Position numbers and translations under genes: made by a program. Positions 34,000 to 46,299 of a stretch of 64,000 nucleotides of DNA are shown here, in pieces; the first letter of the stretch is position 1; each line of letters starts with the position of its first letter. Where the stretch lies: positions 112,783-176,782 of the forward strand of contig JAGYXB010000286.1 of the NCBI GenBank assembly GCA_022495005.1, written 5' to 3'. Source of the stretch: Rhyacophila brunnea. Lineage: Eukaryota > Arthropoda > Insecta > Trichoptera > Rhyacophilidae. The notes under the pieces are model-generated. The model was not told the DNA's origin. It was given only the letters and a program-made list of their open reading frames with translations, and did no database searches.

Positions 34000-36060
34000 A
34001 GGTACTGAGAAGAGGGCGGTGAAATGAAACGCTAGGCTATTCAACAGGAACACGTTTATTACAGTAGACGACAGAAATATAGGTTACCATGTTATTTAAT
34101 CACAAATACAGGTTTGGTCATCGCATTACATATAAACAAAAAAATATTCAATCAGTTACATTAGAAATTTACATCGCCAAACGTAGTGACCTGAAGGGGT
34201 TAATCGGTCATACATGTACGGCACACGTTATTTTATCGTAGGAACACATCAAATTAATAACAAATGAAAATCTTATTACCATGAAGAAAACTTACATGCT
34301 AATTTAATCCTATAGATATAATGCGAACGGTATAGGGCTTTGTTTGAGAGTACTGGGCCAAAGGCGCCCAGTGTGACAACCACTGGTTGAAGCTTTATAG
34401 ATCTGGCTACCCAAAGCCATTCCACAATCCCCGAATTAAGCCCTTTACGGGGAGGGGTACGTCTGCGGGTTTTCTAGCTCACTTATTTTGTTTAATTAAA
34501 TACATTTTTTCTCGTGTTCTATGGGCTGAACACAGATGGCAATAGCAAAAAAAAAGAAATTATAAATGTTTAATTTATATTCGGAGATTGTGGACCGTCA
34601 AGAGCTGGCTAGCCAGACAGGTGCAGTTGTGTTGATGATTAGACCAACCGAAGACAAAGAAAGCCCTATATATTCGTATATTTGGTGAGATGTGGCACCA
34701 CAAAGCTCGCCGATAATATAACAATCACGTCCGGCGAAATGCCCTTTCTGCGAGCGGGAAGAACAGTTTTGTCCCGCGGAAGTTAACCCGACGTAATTAA
34801 TTTATTTGTTAGGATTAATTTGTCCGGGTGCAGTAACGGAATGCGTAAACAAAACAATTTAAAAGAACATAAAAAGGCCAAGCACAGAAATCGATATATC
34901 GACACAAAAAGGTTCGCGCTTTAGATAATATGCCTCTATCTGATTTTTATAGATGGCAGTGCAGGTTCAGGAAATCGATAAACGCCGTTATTTTTAAACC
35001 AAGAAAAAGAACGACATAGAAGAATTTAACACGACAATTAGTTACTTTACACCTCGCTTAACATATATTGTGGTACCACATAACATACTACAAACATCAC
35101 AGGCCAATTGGACTTAATTCCTAAACACGTAAATGGCAATATTAGAATTAATAGATCGGGAACTAAATTTAAATACAACCACGGAATAATCTAACACACA
35201 CGTAAATCGGCAATATAAGAATTAACAGATCGGTAATTAAATTTAAATACAACCACGGCATAATCTAACACACACGTAAATCGGCAATATAAGAATTAAC
35301 AGATTTGTAATTAAATTTAAATACAACCACGGAATAATCTAACACACACGTAAATCGGCAATATAAGAATTAACAGATCGGTAATTAAATTTAAATACAA
35401 CCACGGCATAATCTAACACACACGTAAATCGGCAATATAAGAATTAACAGATTTGTAATTAAATTTAAATACAACCACGGAATAATCTAACACACACGTA
35501 AATCGGCAATATAAGAATTAACAGATCGGTAATTAAATTTAAATACAACCACGGCATAATCTAACACACACGTAAATCGGCAATATAAGAATTAACAGAT
35601 TTGTAATTAAATTTAAATACAACCACGGAATAATCTAACACACACGTAAATCAGCAATATAAAAATCCTTTAACATTAATGGGATTCTATACGTTACGAC
35701 ACCATTACACAATAACAATTAAAAATAATACCAATAACAACTAGAATTAATTTTTCGCTGAGGGAGACAAGTTTGAAATAAATCTACGTAAATTAGGCAC
35801 GAAATAAAAAAGGGAAGACAACAGTTATTGACAAACAAAGTTATACTCTAAGAATAAATTAACAGAAAATATTGATACAGGGTACTCAGGGTTAGGCGGC
35901 GTGCTGGTGGATGGCGCCTTCGGATGAAGGTGCTGTGGAGACCCAAGTGGGGTCTTCAAGGCGTCGGAGAAGGAAAAGAGAGCTTCTTCACGTCGCGCCG
36001 GCTCATTTAAAAGCTTCCCCTGTGCTGCCAAAAAGGAGGGGGGGGAATATTTCCTGGCAG
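34000..36060 (+). repeat. Unclassified large repeat, copy 1
   Basis: Several blocks match 38020-40760 in the same order: a TTTATTA start, then GGGCCAAAGGCGCCCAGT-GTGACAACCACTGGTTG (near 34357), then a GATGGCAGTG block (near 34951), then GTACTCAGGGTT with TTCGGATGAAGGTGCTGT near the right end (35880-35940). No ORF with known domains. It is probably a non-autonomous retroelement or a large DNA element; ends not resolved. Confidence 0.5.
35127..35668 (+). repeat. 74-bp minisatellite with alternating units
   Basis: Seven units and a partial eighth begin (ACGTAAAT) at 35127, 35200, 35274, 35348, 35422, 35496, 35570 and 35644, so the period is 74 bp (first unit 73). From unit 2 on, two versions alternate strictly: one with CAGATCGGTAATT and CGGCATAAT, the other with CAGATTTGTAATT and CGGAATAAT. 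This gives a 148-bp higher-order unit repeated three times. It lies inside copy 1 of the large repeat and is absent from copy 2. Confidence 0.93.
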
Positions 36061-36528
36061 CCGTGGGCTCCGCTATTCACCATGAGAGGTCGCCACAGTG
36101 TCCGTTTTTGAGATGCGACAACCGTGGCGGGGGAAGTTTGATATTTGACAGACGCCGGCGTTTTGGTCGTTGTTGGCGTATTTCAACTCTTACTAAATTA
36201 TATATAAAATTATTTGCAATTTTAAGTCGAATGGGGTGGATATTCGAGCCGTTATGTCTGTTTCTTGGTATCCGGGAACGTCATGTTACTCGCGGGTACG
36301 TGCGACTTTTCCTCACCGGATGCTTTATATTGTACTTGCTCCGCGTTGCGCCTTAGGTAGCGTGAGCCGGGGTTGCATTGTGGACCTTGAAACGTTCCGA
36401 TTTGCCGCTTTCTAAAAATGATCGCTATCTCTCTGCCATGTCCAGCGCAGGGGTAGACAATCTTAACGCGACGGGGGGTCGCACGTATTGATTTGGTGAC
36501 AGTACCTATTTAAAATAAAACCATTTAC

Positions 36529-36674
36529 CGGATTTACCTGCTCCCAATAAGAACATCCCGTTGCGGATATTTATAATTGAATGGGGAAATCGTCTCTTCA
36601 ATTAACTCAGTCTTGATGTCAATTAGCTGACTATTAGTTTGCGATGTTATTACTGACAGGTCTGTAATATGATT
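36529..36674 (-). pseudogene. Locus C exon 2: broken middle module
   Basis: Minus-strand counterpart of locus A exon 2: NSQLIDIKTELIEETISPFNY matches TQLIDIKNESIEDVKYPFNY. It is 146 bases instead of 147; one base is missing just before the GCSY box, which turns the end into a stop soon after. The expected acceptor CAG is CAA (36677-36675 on the minus strand), though another AG lies a few bases inside. The donor GTAAAT is kept. The exon cannot be used in its original frame. Confidence 0.72.
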
Positions 36675-37726
36675 TTGAAAAACGAAATGTAATGTTATAA
36701 AATCAAAAATATTTTGTAAAATGATCGACAGTATACATATGAAACTCGGGAACACACTTGAGGGGTCTCAGCTCAAGTCTTCAACGTGGATATGGTGTGT
36801 CTGTTATTATCTAACGCCAAACTTTAATAATAACGATTATTTAAAATTAATATATTGACAAAAAGCACGTTGCAAACATTGATATACTACTGGATGAATC
36901 ATATGCTTCTTAAAATGACGCCCGATTTTCAGCGACTCGGCCAGTGTTAAAACTTACTGTTTTAATATCAGCGGACTTAACTCGATATAAGCTCACTTAA
37001 TATTTGTCTCGAAAACGACCTGGCAATAATTATGAGTAAGCCGATCTAGCTTGCATCTTACTCTAACTAATAGTCAGCGCATGACGACTTGCTCTGTCCG
37101 CTCAGACATGAATTTTTGGTAGCTTGCAAGCTTTGGGTTGCAAACCCTTAGGGTCACTATTGCAAGAACGCAAATTTAGTTTTACAGCCAGGGCAATACG
37201 GGTGAAATTCGGGAATCCATGTTAACGGTCTTAACGCATTATACCTACAAGGAAATATTTTAAGACGATATTCGTAATATCTTCTTTTGTGGTACATTTT
37301 TAAAATGACACTTATATGGGAACTCCTCATCTAGTAGTATATCAATGGTTGCAAACAATACTTATCTATGATAACATTTCCACATGTCAATAATTCACAC
37401 CTATAATAAATAAATTAAAAATAAGACAAATTGTGTTGAATATATTCAGTTAGGTCAAAAGGACGTAATCTAAGTGGAGTAAACTTTTTGTTACTCATTT
37501 ATATACAACAGACCATTATAATCCGTGGACGTGTTAAATAGTAACCTACCTTCCACGTATATTGAAACATTCCCAATTTGATTTCTAAAATGACTACAAT
37601 ATATTATTATTTCTTTCGATACACACTATTTTCCTGTTTACTTATATCGGTGACACCATTATTTGTTGATTGTATGAAAAATATTTATCCTTAGAATGTA
37701 AAAATAATAACCTTTGAATAACCAAC

Positions 37727-37870
37727 CTCGGCAGCGTGGCCAGGATGAACATCATACTCTTGTTTGATGCAGATATTTGACTGTGGATTATTTCCCTGTA
37801 AGGAGAAATCGAATCGATGTTGGTCATCTGCATCAGTTTTAAAGTCACCTGCTTCACGTTTACCGTCCAT
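37727..37870 (-). pseudogene. Locus C exon 1: start exon of a third paralog
   Basis: A minus-strand 48-codon exon beginning MDGKREAGDF with NPQSNICIKQEYD, ending GAG before the donor GTTGGT at phase 0. It matches the start exons of loci A and B (MDxKRE, NPNSQL-YIKQE) but is much more diverged. An extra in-frame ATG lies 9 bases upstream (37879). The frame is open, but the following exon is broken and no finger exon was found on this strand. I call the locus a probable pseudogene. Confidence 0.6.
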
Positions 37871-38019
37871 TTTACACATTTAAAGCGTTCGTTTTAAAAG
37901 ATTATCGTGTCACACTAATAATACACAAACCAATATTTGGTAGCCATGATAATAGCCAATGATTGCTCATGCCATAGACAAAAGATAGTAGGTAGTGTGA
38001 AGAAGCGGTTAAATCAAAT

Positions 38020-40760
38020 GCTCGGTTTGTTTGCCGTGGTGGGCGTTTATTATATAATAAGGCAACGGAAATACAGGGTAAAAATTAGTTATACAATTAA
38101 TTAGTAAAACAAGTATAATATAAATTAAATTGATACAAGCAATGAGGGCATAGGCATGTCGAATATATTATATTTTCTAACTCTTATCTAACAAAATCTA
38201 TAACATAATTTAATTCTATCGACACAGGTTATACGGAGCTCTGCTTGGAGCTACGGGGCCAAAGGTGCCCAGTATGATAACCACTGGTTGGACCTTTGGA
38301 GTCTTGCCTATCCAAAACCGCTAGCCAATCCTCGAGTATATCCTTTACCAGAGAAAGTGGAGCCTTCTGGTGTTCTGTGATAACTTTTTTGGCATAGGAA
38401 AGCGCTATGTTGCTTAAGTAAGCAACAGATGGCAGTAGTATTTACGAATAGATTTCTATTAATTAAAACTGAGGATTGGAAACCCGTGTGTAGGGTTGTA
38501 TTGCTTACTAAACCAACCTGGGACAAGCAGAGACCAGTATATTTCTATACTTAAACGCTATCGTGTCCAGGAGAGTTTATCAATATCAATCTAAACAATT
38601 AACTTATTACAAGGCTGTTGAGTGGGCGGTAGAAGAGACGCAGTCCTTCCCAGGGGTAGTTAATATTAATTTTATATTTATCACAACTAAATTAAATACA
38701 GATCGCATTGAGAAATAAACATAAACAGAAAAGAAATCTAAAAAAGAATAGTTAATCGATCTTATTCCCGATATAAACAGAAATGCGTCTCGGGTGAACG
38801 CGCCAGTGAAGCGTCAGGGGGTTTCTGACAGATGGCAGTGGTTCGCAGACGAAAAAAGAAAAACGGAATATTAACAATATGACACGATATCGTGAAGAAG
38901 GGGTAACACATAATATAAATTATAGCGACAATATTACTACTCGTAATCCTAGTGAGATATCCAGGGTTCCGTGACTAGCACAAAAATTAAATAAAAGAAA
39001 TTAAATAAAAAGTCTTTCTTGTTCGTGCGTGGTCTAATATTATTTTCATGGTTAGTTTTACAAAAGTTTATTTTCGGATTTTTCCAGAGTTACAGTGATT
39101 CAGGTCTGTTCGCTTTAACCAAAAGACGCTCACTGCTCGCCACGGGGTTCTTCTACCACTCTTCAACCCAAGCCAGCTTTATTTGAAGGAACTCCCGTGA
39201 TTGGCCAAATCCGATCGGATGATCTTTTGATTTGGCGAATCACAAGGTGGACCTCAGCGCCGACGCGTGACGAGTCTAGCATTGCGCAATGCGCGGCAAA
39301 ATTATAATATTTGTATTTACTTCATTCCTTCATTTAAACCTTATAACTAAATATTTTATTTCTTATAGCTAGTACATATTTTTATATAAAACAAATTTAT
39401 TATATTGATACCAGATGAAGGTCTCCCACAGGAGACCACCTCAAAGGGCGGGCCGAACCATCATATTTCCCAAAATATCACAGCCTACGTCCATTCTTCG
39501 CGGTTATCACAACCCTCGGCCGAGTGAAGCCCGCCTCAACCGGAAATTCAAATTCGTTAGAATCCCGCCAAAACAGACGCGGCCTACCGATAGCGCCGCC
39601 ACCGGTCAATTTGTCGGTAAAACAGGGAGGTTCGCGACCGAGAGCGGGATGACGCCGAATCTGACGGTTGAACACGCGCGAAAAGTTTCTTCTTCGATTG
39701 GCCGCCGGACAGCGAGCATCATCTCTGCTCGCCTCGGACGCGAAGCCAAGATACATATCCCGCCAAAAGGACCGCGTCGGCAGACTTCTCAAGCATCTCC
39801 AGGAAATAAAGGACCACATCGGCAGCACGCCAAGCCGCAAGCCCCGATCCTATCTCCCATCGGACAGCGAGCATCGCCTCGGATGCCAAGCATCAGCAGC
39901 TAGGACGCAAAAAAGCCACGTTTGCAGCCCGCCAATTACCGACCGACCGCCATGACAATAACATGTAACGACGTAATAAAATAAACCAGCCTTGACAAAA
40001 TACCCCGTGCGTTTCTGTCTCCCACCCCCGCTTTGACCATGACGTTATCACGGCCTGCTATCTCTGCTTTACACGCAGAAGGCCGGTGATAATATTCTTA
40101 AACTATTGATTGCATACATATCATCTTTCATACTTTAATAAAACCTTAACGTTTGCTTTTTATCTTCGTACTTCCATATTATACTGGACGAAGGACTTTA
40201 CCTAAGAATAAAATATTTACGTAGTTGAGCAGGGAATCAGATCAGGTGTTTTATTAAATTTTTTACATATATCAGGGTAACGGTTCGGCCCGCTTTTATT
40301 TAATATTTATAAACACCAAGAAAAGCCTGTTGATAATAGGTTAATAACTGATAATTGTTAATAACAAAGTAATTTATTCTTAAAGACGCAACCATTAATA
40401 AATAACCAATATGTTTTATTATTAATAGGTCGCATTTGAATAACTCCAATTTATAATCGTAGATAAGCCTAATAGGGAGGTGCTAGAAAATATTAAATTG
40501 GAGAAATAATTAAATAGAATTATTGAAGAAGAAACAACAATAATAAATGCATCCAGTACTCAGGGTTTTGTAGGGCGGAGCTGCTTGCCTCGGGACCTTC
40601 GGATGAAGGTACTGTAGTGGACCAGGTCTGGTCTGGAGATCGTCGAGGGGAAAAAGAAGGCTTCCTTTACTCGCGCAAGCTTATTTCACGACTGCCTGGA
40701 GTCCATGTTGTGGAAGTAAACATCTGTACCGCGGCTGGGGCCGTGCATTTTTATTTGGTA
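38020..40760 (+). repeat. Unclassified large repeat, copy 2
   Basis: Matches 34000-36060 in block order (GGGCCAAAGGTGCCCAGTATGATAACCACTGGTTG near 38259; GATGGCAGTGGTTCGC near 38831; CCTTCGGATGAAGGTACTGT near 40598). It lacks the minisatellite of copy 1 and carries an extra GC-rich insertion at about 39405-40090. No domain-bearing ORF. Confidence 0.5.
39405..40090 (+). mobile_element. GC-rich block, candidate solo LTR
   Basis: About 0.69 kb with much higher GC than its surroundings, beginning near TGATACCAGATGAAGG. It contains AATAAAATAAACCAG (39977-39991), a plausible polyadenylation region, followed by about 110 bases ending GAAGGCCGGTGATAAT. This layout fits a solo LTR, but I could not prove terminal TG...CA or a target duplication. 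The 162-codon ORF inside (39415-39903) is Pro/Arg/Ser-rich, without motifs, and is probably a by-product of composition. Confidence 0.3.
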
Positions 40761-40799
40761 ATACTAGGTAGTAGGTACCCAATATTATTGCCACATTAG

Positions 40800-42911
40800 A
40801 ATAATTCTGTGGCTATTTGGTAGAAGCAGATAATATGTTCGTTTTACCTATTCTTCAGGGGAGCAATTTGAATGTTGTGTGTCTGGTGATAAAGACTGTG
40901 TAATTAATTATGAAGGAAAGTTAATGTAATATTATTAAGAAATTATCTGAGTTTTAATCAATTGTAAGCATTTTCATTTAAATAGCACAGTTTTTCTTAA
41001 AAATCACATTAAAGAACATATCAGGTTTTGGCAAATTCAATTTTAAAAATAATGTACCATATCTCACACATATCTAGGTTAGGCATATTATTATACATTA
41101 TTATAGGTGACTTCAAAATAACAATAGGTATACATGTTATCCATGCATAATCGTCTTCACTGGTTTCAGCATCACCACTATTGGGAAGAGAAGGTTGGGT
41201 TTCAAGTGAATTATAGAAAGTATAATACACGGGATCTATCAAATACATCATGCTCAGAAGTCCTTCTTCCTTTGAGGATTTATTCGGGCAGGTGCCATAT
41301 GAGTCCTCGGTATTCTAGGAATATGTGGACGCCCTCTAGAATTCCTTAATAACTTCATTGTTCTGAAGGGTTCTTCATCATTCTGAGAGTATTTGGATTT
41401 TATATCAGCGAGTAGTTTTTCATACCGTGTCCACTTTATACTGTACCGATTGATCAGTTGCCCTTCAACACACTTTGACTTCTTAATGAAAGTAGTTTTC
41501 AGTAACTCCGAATAAGAGAGAAAAGTTTCGGCTGACATTTATACCGCATTAAACGGATTTTTTGCCTCGTACAGTTTGTACAAATTGGTACCAGTCTTGT
41601 GGGATGTTAATGTTAAGTTCAATAGATTTTTTAGTGTCATATTCCATTCTGGTGTGTCTCACTTCAAAAAAATTGTGGTCTATAGAATGCATGTGTTCAG
41701 ATTCACTACTACTACAAATAAGACAATGCTGAAGAAAAATTTATGTTTTTGTTTTGCCTTGGACAGGAGTCTGAATAGGCTAGGTATTATATTAGTTACT
41801 GTTTCTGAAAGATTCTGCAAATGTTGTACGAAGCACAATGCTATTTGATCAGATCCCCAACCAGCAATCCCTTCATGCCACATGTAACAGCTTGCGGTAT
41901 CTGTTTTACAATCTCTAATTATAAAATTACAAATCCACACTTGCCTTTTATAGTAGGTAAGTACACTATGGTGATATTCTGGGAGGGCGTGGGCAGGCAT
42001 TGTTGAAAATCAAAAACTAGCCTTCGAGTGAACTGACTAGTTTTAGATAACAATTTGTTATGTTCTTTTTTGTTATATGATTCATCAGCCTTAGCCAAGT
42101 GTTTGTTTTTTTCATCAAGTTCAGCTTCCCTTTTTAAATCGTTTGCACACTTAATCTGATTATCACATACGTTAAAGTGTCTGTACTAGGACTTTTAAAT
42201 TTGTAGGCTAGTTCACTAAAAATTGAAGCATATTTAGAATATGTAAAAGGTTTTTTCTGTCGAGAAGTCTGGTTGTTTTCATATAGATCTTACATTTTTG
42301 CAATATTAAGTTGCGAATATAAATAAAGCTTGCATGTATTGCTTCGGGAGTAGCGACATTGGTATTTCGGAAACCTGTTAATATGATTAAATACTTAATT
42401 TTTTTTCAATGTCATTTTTATTGTATGGTTCGTGACGTCCTCTTTGGTCACCTTCTATGATTCCTGTTTCCGCGCTGTGTTTTGTCGCATTTGCGCCATC
42501 AATTTTATTTCAGGATACGCCAAAAACATTCTGAAACATCTTCTTGCAAAATTTTACTGAATAAATAAAAAGAATGTTCCAAAATCCATATAATACCTAT
42601 CAAAACGGTAACCATATCTTGTTTTGGCAAATAGTAAATACATTGATTACATTAAATACTAATTATTTGCCAGAAGCAGATATGGTACCAGATATAGTAC
42701 CATATCTTGTTTTGGCAAATATGACTTGCTTAATTTTTAACATACCTATCTGAAACTTGTTTCATTGATTATGAAGTCAGTAGAAGAGATAAACCATATC
42801 TGATTTTGGCAAGTAAAAATATAAGTACACATAAAAGAACAAATCTGCATTTAAACCTCAAAACACCAAAAATCGAACATATCTGCTTTTGCCAAATAGA
42901 CACAGAATTAT
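40800..42911 (-). mobile_element. DNA transposon with repeated subterminal motifs
   Basis: Roughly 40-bp imperfect inverted ends: the left reads AATAATTCTGTG then CTATTTGG...AGCAGATAATATGTTCG (40800-40843), and the right is its complement (about 42873-42911). A motif like CATATCTGxTTTTGGCAAAT recurs in both orientations near 41020, 42605, 42665, 42700, 42790 and 42880. Such arrays are usually transposase binding sites. The interior holds a decayed transposase-like gene on the minus strand. Confidence 0.6.
41060..42540 (-). pseudogene. Decayed transposase-like gene of the 40.8-kb element
   Basis: Minus-strand pieces in order: GIIEGDQRGRHE (near 42460), HINRFPKYQCRYSRSNT (42360), ADESYNKKEHNKLL then LVFDFQQCLPTPSQN (42010-42090), VWICNFIIRDCKTDTASCYM-WHEGIAG-GSDQIA (41850-41940), and C-terminal parts near 41254-41538 and 41230. 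This pattern, with FDxQQ-LPTP followed by CYMWHE, belongs to a transposon-derived protein family common in insect genomes. I cannot assign a superfamily. Many frameshifts and stops make it non-functional. Confidence 0.6.
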
Positions 42912-43523
42912 TAAATTATAATATTGTATTACTGTAATTTAAATACGTCAATATATTAAGATGACGTGATCACAATAATAACTTTAGGGATAGGTATATT
43001 TTTTCGAAATCATTCACTTACCTAGATACCAACCCACCCAATTTATTTCCAATCAAAATTAATTATCAAAAGTCAATTGCATGATTGTTTTCGGCTGCTC
43101 ACTATGTGAACAGATGAATATTAATAATTTCCATTACCTACCTACATAAATCGATCAACGAGCAAAAAAACTCCTTTAAAAATGTCAAAATCCAAACGAA
43201 TTTCACCGACCCTGATGTTCAACGAACCTGGGTCAATGATCAAATTTTGCACTGATCTGTGCGCAAACAAACCATCATCACAAAATGCTTAAGTTTGCAA
43301 TTCAGTGGACCGCGAACAATATAATGGGAAAGTGGCATTTGGAGATGTTTAAAGGAAGTTTAGTTTTGTGTTTAATTTTTATCATTGTTGCAAAAGCGGC
43401 TACACGGTTAATTATTTTTGTCTATGGCAAAATGCCTCATTAGTCTATGGCCCACGTTACGGCACTTACGTTCTGTGTGCCGCGATAGATAGTCTTGACT
43501 GGAGGACCAATTGCATACATAAA
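42912..43523 (+). other. Upstream region of locus B
   Basis: Contains the segment shared with locus A (9640-9808) at about 43060-43200, and at about 43350-43520 the sequence aligning with the region just before the locus A start exon (GGAAGTTTAGTTTTGT, TTATTTTTGTCTATGGCAAAA). This may be the promoter or 5' UTR of locus B. No core promoter element is clear. Confidence 0.45.
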
Positions 43524-43670
43524 ATGGATGTTAAATGCGAACGAGAAGACTCCGAACCTGTTGCAGAAGGGAAGCAATGGTTTGAGGTACCTGTGAATCA
43601 TGATCCAAACAGCCAGCTACCTACCTACATAAAGCAAGAGGGCACCGATGATGCGGATTACACTTTTGAG
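43524..43670 (+). CDS. Locus B exon 1: start exon of second zinc-finger gene
   Basis: Encodes 49 residues beginning MDVKCEREDSEP, ending TFE at GAG before the donor GTTAGT, phase 0. Length and sequence match locus A exon 1 (43 of 49 residues). The locus A variant has an extra upstream ATG that is absent here, which supports the shared start. The exon opens a gene whose later parts are at 48328-48471, 49801-49953 and 63628 onward. No domain recognised. Confidence 0.7.
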
Positions 43671-44079
43671 GTTAGTTTTTCATAACAGTATTATTGTAAG
43701 TACGTCATAATATTATTTGTTTTGTGATGTGTGTCGTCAGGCGTTATTAACAGTGTATGCATTTTGTATAATAAACATCGCGTGGAGACACATTTCCGAG
43801 CTGCCTAGAGCACCCGTATAACAGCAAAGAGGAACAAAATTTATTTTCCGTCGAAACACGCACCTATTCATTGTTGTGTTACAATAATCTATTGACAAGT
43901 GAGACATATTTCTTTCCATCGTGAAAATCTACCATTTGATTGGTAGTTGTCGATCATTATTTGTAAAAACAATTTGAATTCCATATTTTTCAATGTCGTC
44001 GAAACTTTATGATAACACTATTATATTGTGCGAATGTAATATATTCCCCTTAATGCTCCATTGGCGAGCCAAAAGTCCG

Positions 44080-44575
44080 AGGACAATAAATCGTCCGATT
44101 TGTATATGCTCTGCTACTGATCAACGAACGAATAAAAAAGTCGAGCTGTCAAAAGTCATTGCGATCATCGTAATGTCTTCCGATAATTCTATAATTTTGT
44201 GTTATTCATATGTAGACTTGCATAAAATAATATAGCAGTGAAAACAACAAAAGTTTTAGGTTTTTTTTATGAACTTCATACCTAAATAAAAATAAAAAAA
44301 TAATTGATAAATCTCTCATTTTATAATGTGTAAATTAACAAAAATAATCAATAAAAATGTTTAAAACAATTACAAATTTTTTTCGGTCCGAATAATCGCG
44401 TATTAATGTCAAATCGAATACGCATAGTGATCAACGGACGAAGTCTGGCAACCAAGTGAGTAAAATATCAAACATGTTTGAAATCCATCGAGCCTGGTCC
44501 GCGGATTAAAAAGTCCGCAGATCTGGGGTGCTCCACGCGAAAAAAAAGTCCGAAGACTGTTAATCGTCTGACTTA
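44080..44575 (+). repeat. Shared segment in locus B intron 1
   Basis: Matches 10480-10940 closely, including the TCTGCGGA-type hairpin (one base different here) and GGGGTGCTCCACGCG. Near-direct repeats bound it (AGTCCGAGGACAATAAATCGTC near 44070 and AGTCCGAAGACTGTTAATCGTC near 44548). It carries the uninterrupted target of the hAT element found at 9817-10472. Confidence 0.6.
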
Positions 44576-44969
44576 AGTGTCAATGGAGCGCCGGCTTTAG
44601 GATGCCGCACACTTTGACGGAATCTAGAACAGCTATCCAAGCCACGTGAAGGTTGGTTATGTCAATCACCACGAACCAACGTATCACAAGCTCACACATT
44701 ACTTACTTATTGTGGTTATGTATATTACAATAATTATAGGTACCCATTCCATTAGTATTGTCAGAGATTTAACTTTTTCTGGTGTCATATTGAATAATTT
44801 TGGTGATTTTGCCCTAATCCGTGGCAGTCCTGACTAGGGTGGAGTCAGTATCTCAAACCAGTCTTTTAGGTTCTTCAACCATGACGCTTTATTTCAACCT
44901 AGGCCAGTGGTCAGAAAACCGCGGCTCGCGAACCGCATGGGGCTCTTTGGCCCCTTGAATGCGGTTCTG

Positions 44970-45203
44970 TTTCATATGATCAGTAAAGTTGAAAAAACTA
45001 GCATTAATTTACTGTTCCTTTACCTTTTCGCTTCTACATATTCATGCGAACAATATTTTTCACGCAAGAACCTTATCAAAAGTAAATTGAGAAGTCGTCT
45101 TATTTACGACAATCTGGAATCGTGCCTAAAATTAAAAACAACAATATACAAACCTGACTTACCCAAACTTTTCAAGGAGATGCAAGACCATTGTTCACAT
45201 TAA
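44970..45203 (+). pseudogene. hAT transposase C-terminal fragment
   Basis: The frame encodes FASTYSCEQYFSRKNLIKSK, LRSRLIYDNLESCLKLKTT and YKPDLPKLFKEMQ, the dimerisation region at the end of hAT transposases. The catalytic domain and the BED finger are missing. The frame is open to its stop at 45201-45203, so the fragment arose by internal deletion of the element. Confidence 0.85.
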
Positions 45204-45278
45204 ATGTTTGTCAGTCATTGTCATAATTTAATTTTATGGAAACCTTACTTACAATTTAACTTATCTTACTAATCTTAG

Positions 45279-45665
45279 CTTGCATTCTTATTTGTCCGGT
45301 ACAAATCTTGCAATCGATTTTTAACTAACTTCCTGATTAGCTAAACTTTTAGAATATATCAGAACACGATACCAATGCGTTCTTTTAATTCTTTTAGCCA
45401 TCTTTAAGTAGAATTGAATTCATTTTCAGTTAATTCTGTTTTGTATGAAAAGTTAATTTGACACCATTATTGGTTGCAAGGGGGTATTATTAATATATAC
45501 GTGCGTTACTATGGAAATCAATATCACATGTCAAAATGACATTTCAGTATTATTTCGATCAAGTACAAATTTTTTTGATCGTTTAAGCTAGTCAAGTCAA
45601 GTTTATATGATTCAACAGAAAATTTAAAAACGTTGTATATAAAAGGTTCTTTTTATATTGTAATT
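45279..45665 (+). repeat. 0.4-kb interspersed repeat, copy inside hAT
   Basis: Same order of landmarks as 12367-12790 (CTTATTTGTCCGGTACAAATC, then CGTGCGTTACTATGG, then TTTTTTTGATCGTTTAAGC). It lacks the left terminal motif but keeps AAAAACGTTGTA at the right. It is nested in the hAT remnant and therefore inserted later. Confidence 0.75.
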
Positions 45666-46299
45666 ATTTATCATTAAATAAGATCAAGTTTTATTCAGTG
45701 TACCTACCTATAGTTTAATGAAGATTGAAGACTTAAACTTTTAATTAAAGTTTATTAAGTTAATAAACAGTGTACCTACCTACCAATATAGTTTAAGTTT
45801 AAGAAATTTGGCTCTCAAATTAAATCTAAATCTCAACGGTTGTACTGTTGATATTTGGCTCTGTTGACTAATAAGTTTGCTGACCACTGGTCCTAGGGCT
45901 ATATACATTTTGCACAATCCTTTCCTCCTCCAAGTCCGGTCGAAGATTGCTATAAAATTATTGTCGATAAATGAAAAATATTCTATTATTTTTAGACACT
46001 TTACTACTCTAATTGATTCTGCAAAATCGAAATATTATGAAAACACGTTTCGTAATAAAATTAATTTATCATTTTGAACAGATAATGAGACAATTAGATA
46101 TCCCGCGCTGTATGTACTGTTAAAAAGTAATTGACATAATAATATGTAGAGAAGAGATATTATCTCTTTCTCGCCATATCATGCAACAATCAGTGACATC
46201 AAAATATTATATTTTAATTAAATTCGATTGCGTTACTGACAACACGTGCTCTTCATTACATATTATTGTGAAAATAATTCATCATTTATATATATATAT

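Larger units (their letters stand above)
44904..45890 (+). mobile_element. hAT transposon remnant with nested repeat
   Basis: Ends CCAGTGGTCAG and CTGACCACTGG form an 11-bp perfect inverted repeat. CCTAGG lies on both sides (44898-44903 and, after one extra base, 45892-45897), an imperfect target duplication. The left part encodes the end of a hAT transposase; the 0.4-kb interspersed repeat is inserted at 45279-45665. Subterminal GGCTCGCGAACCGC and GGCTCTTTGGCCCC are typical of this hAT branch. Confidence 0.75.

Noticed and set aside
35127..35668. Regular repeats resembling a CRISPR array
   Set aside because: The entire 74-bp unit is repeated without unique spacers, and the genome is animal. 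It is a minisatellite.
36456..36480. GCAGGGGTAGACAATC near 36454 as a hAT terminus
   Set aside because: Only one end could be found; without a partner terminus or duplication it is not supported.
39415..39903. 162-codon ORF in a GC-rich block
   Set aside because: Composition is Pro/Arg/Ser-rich with no motif, the opposite strand is also open for 120 codons, and the block looks like a repeat. Not called as a gene.
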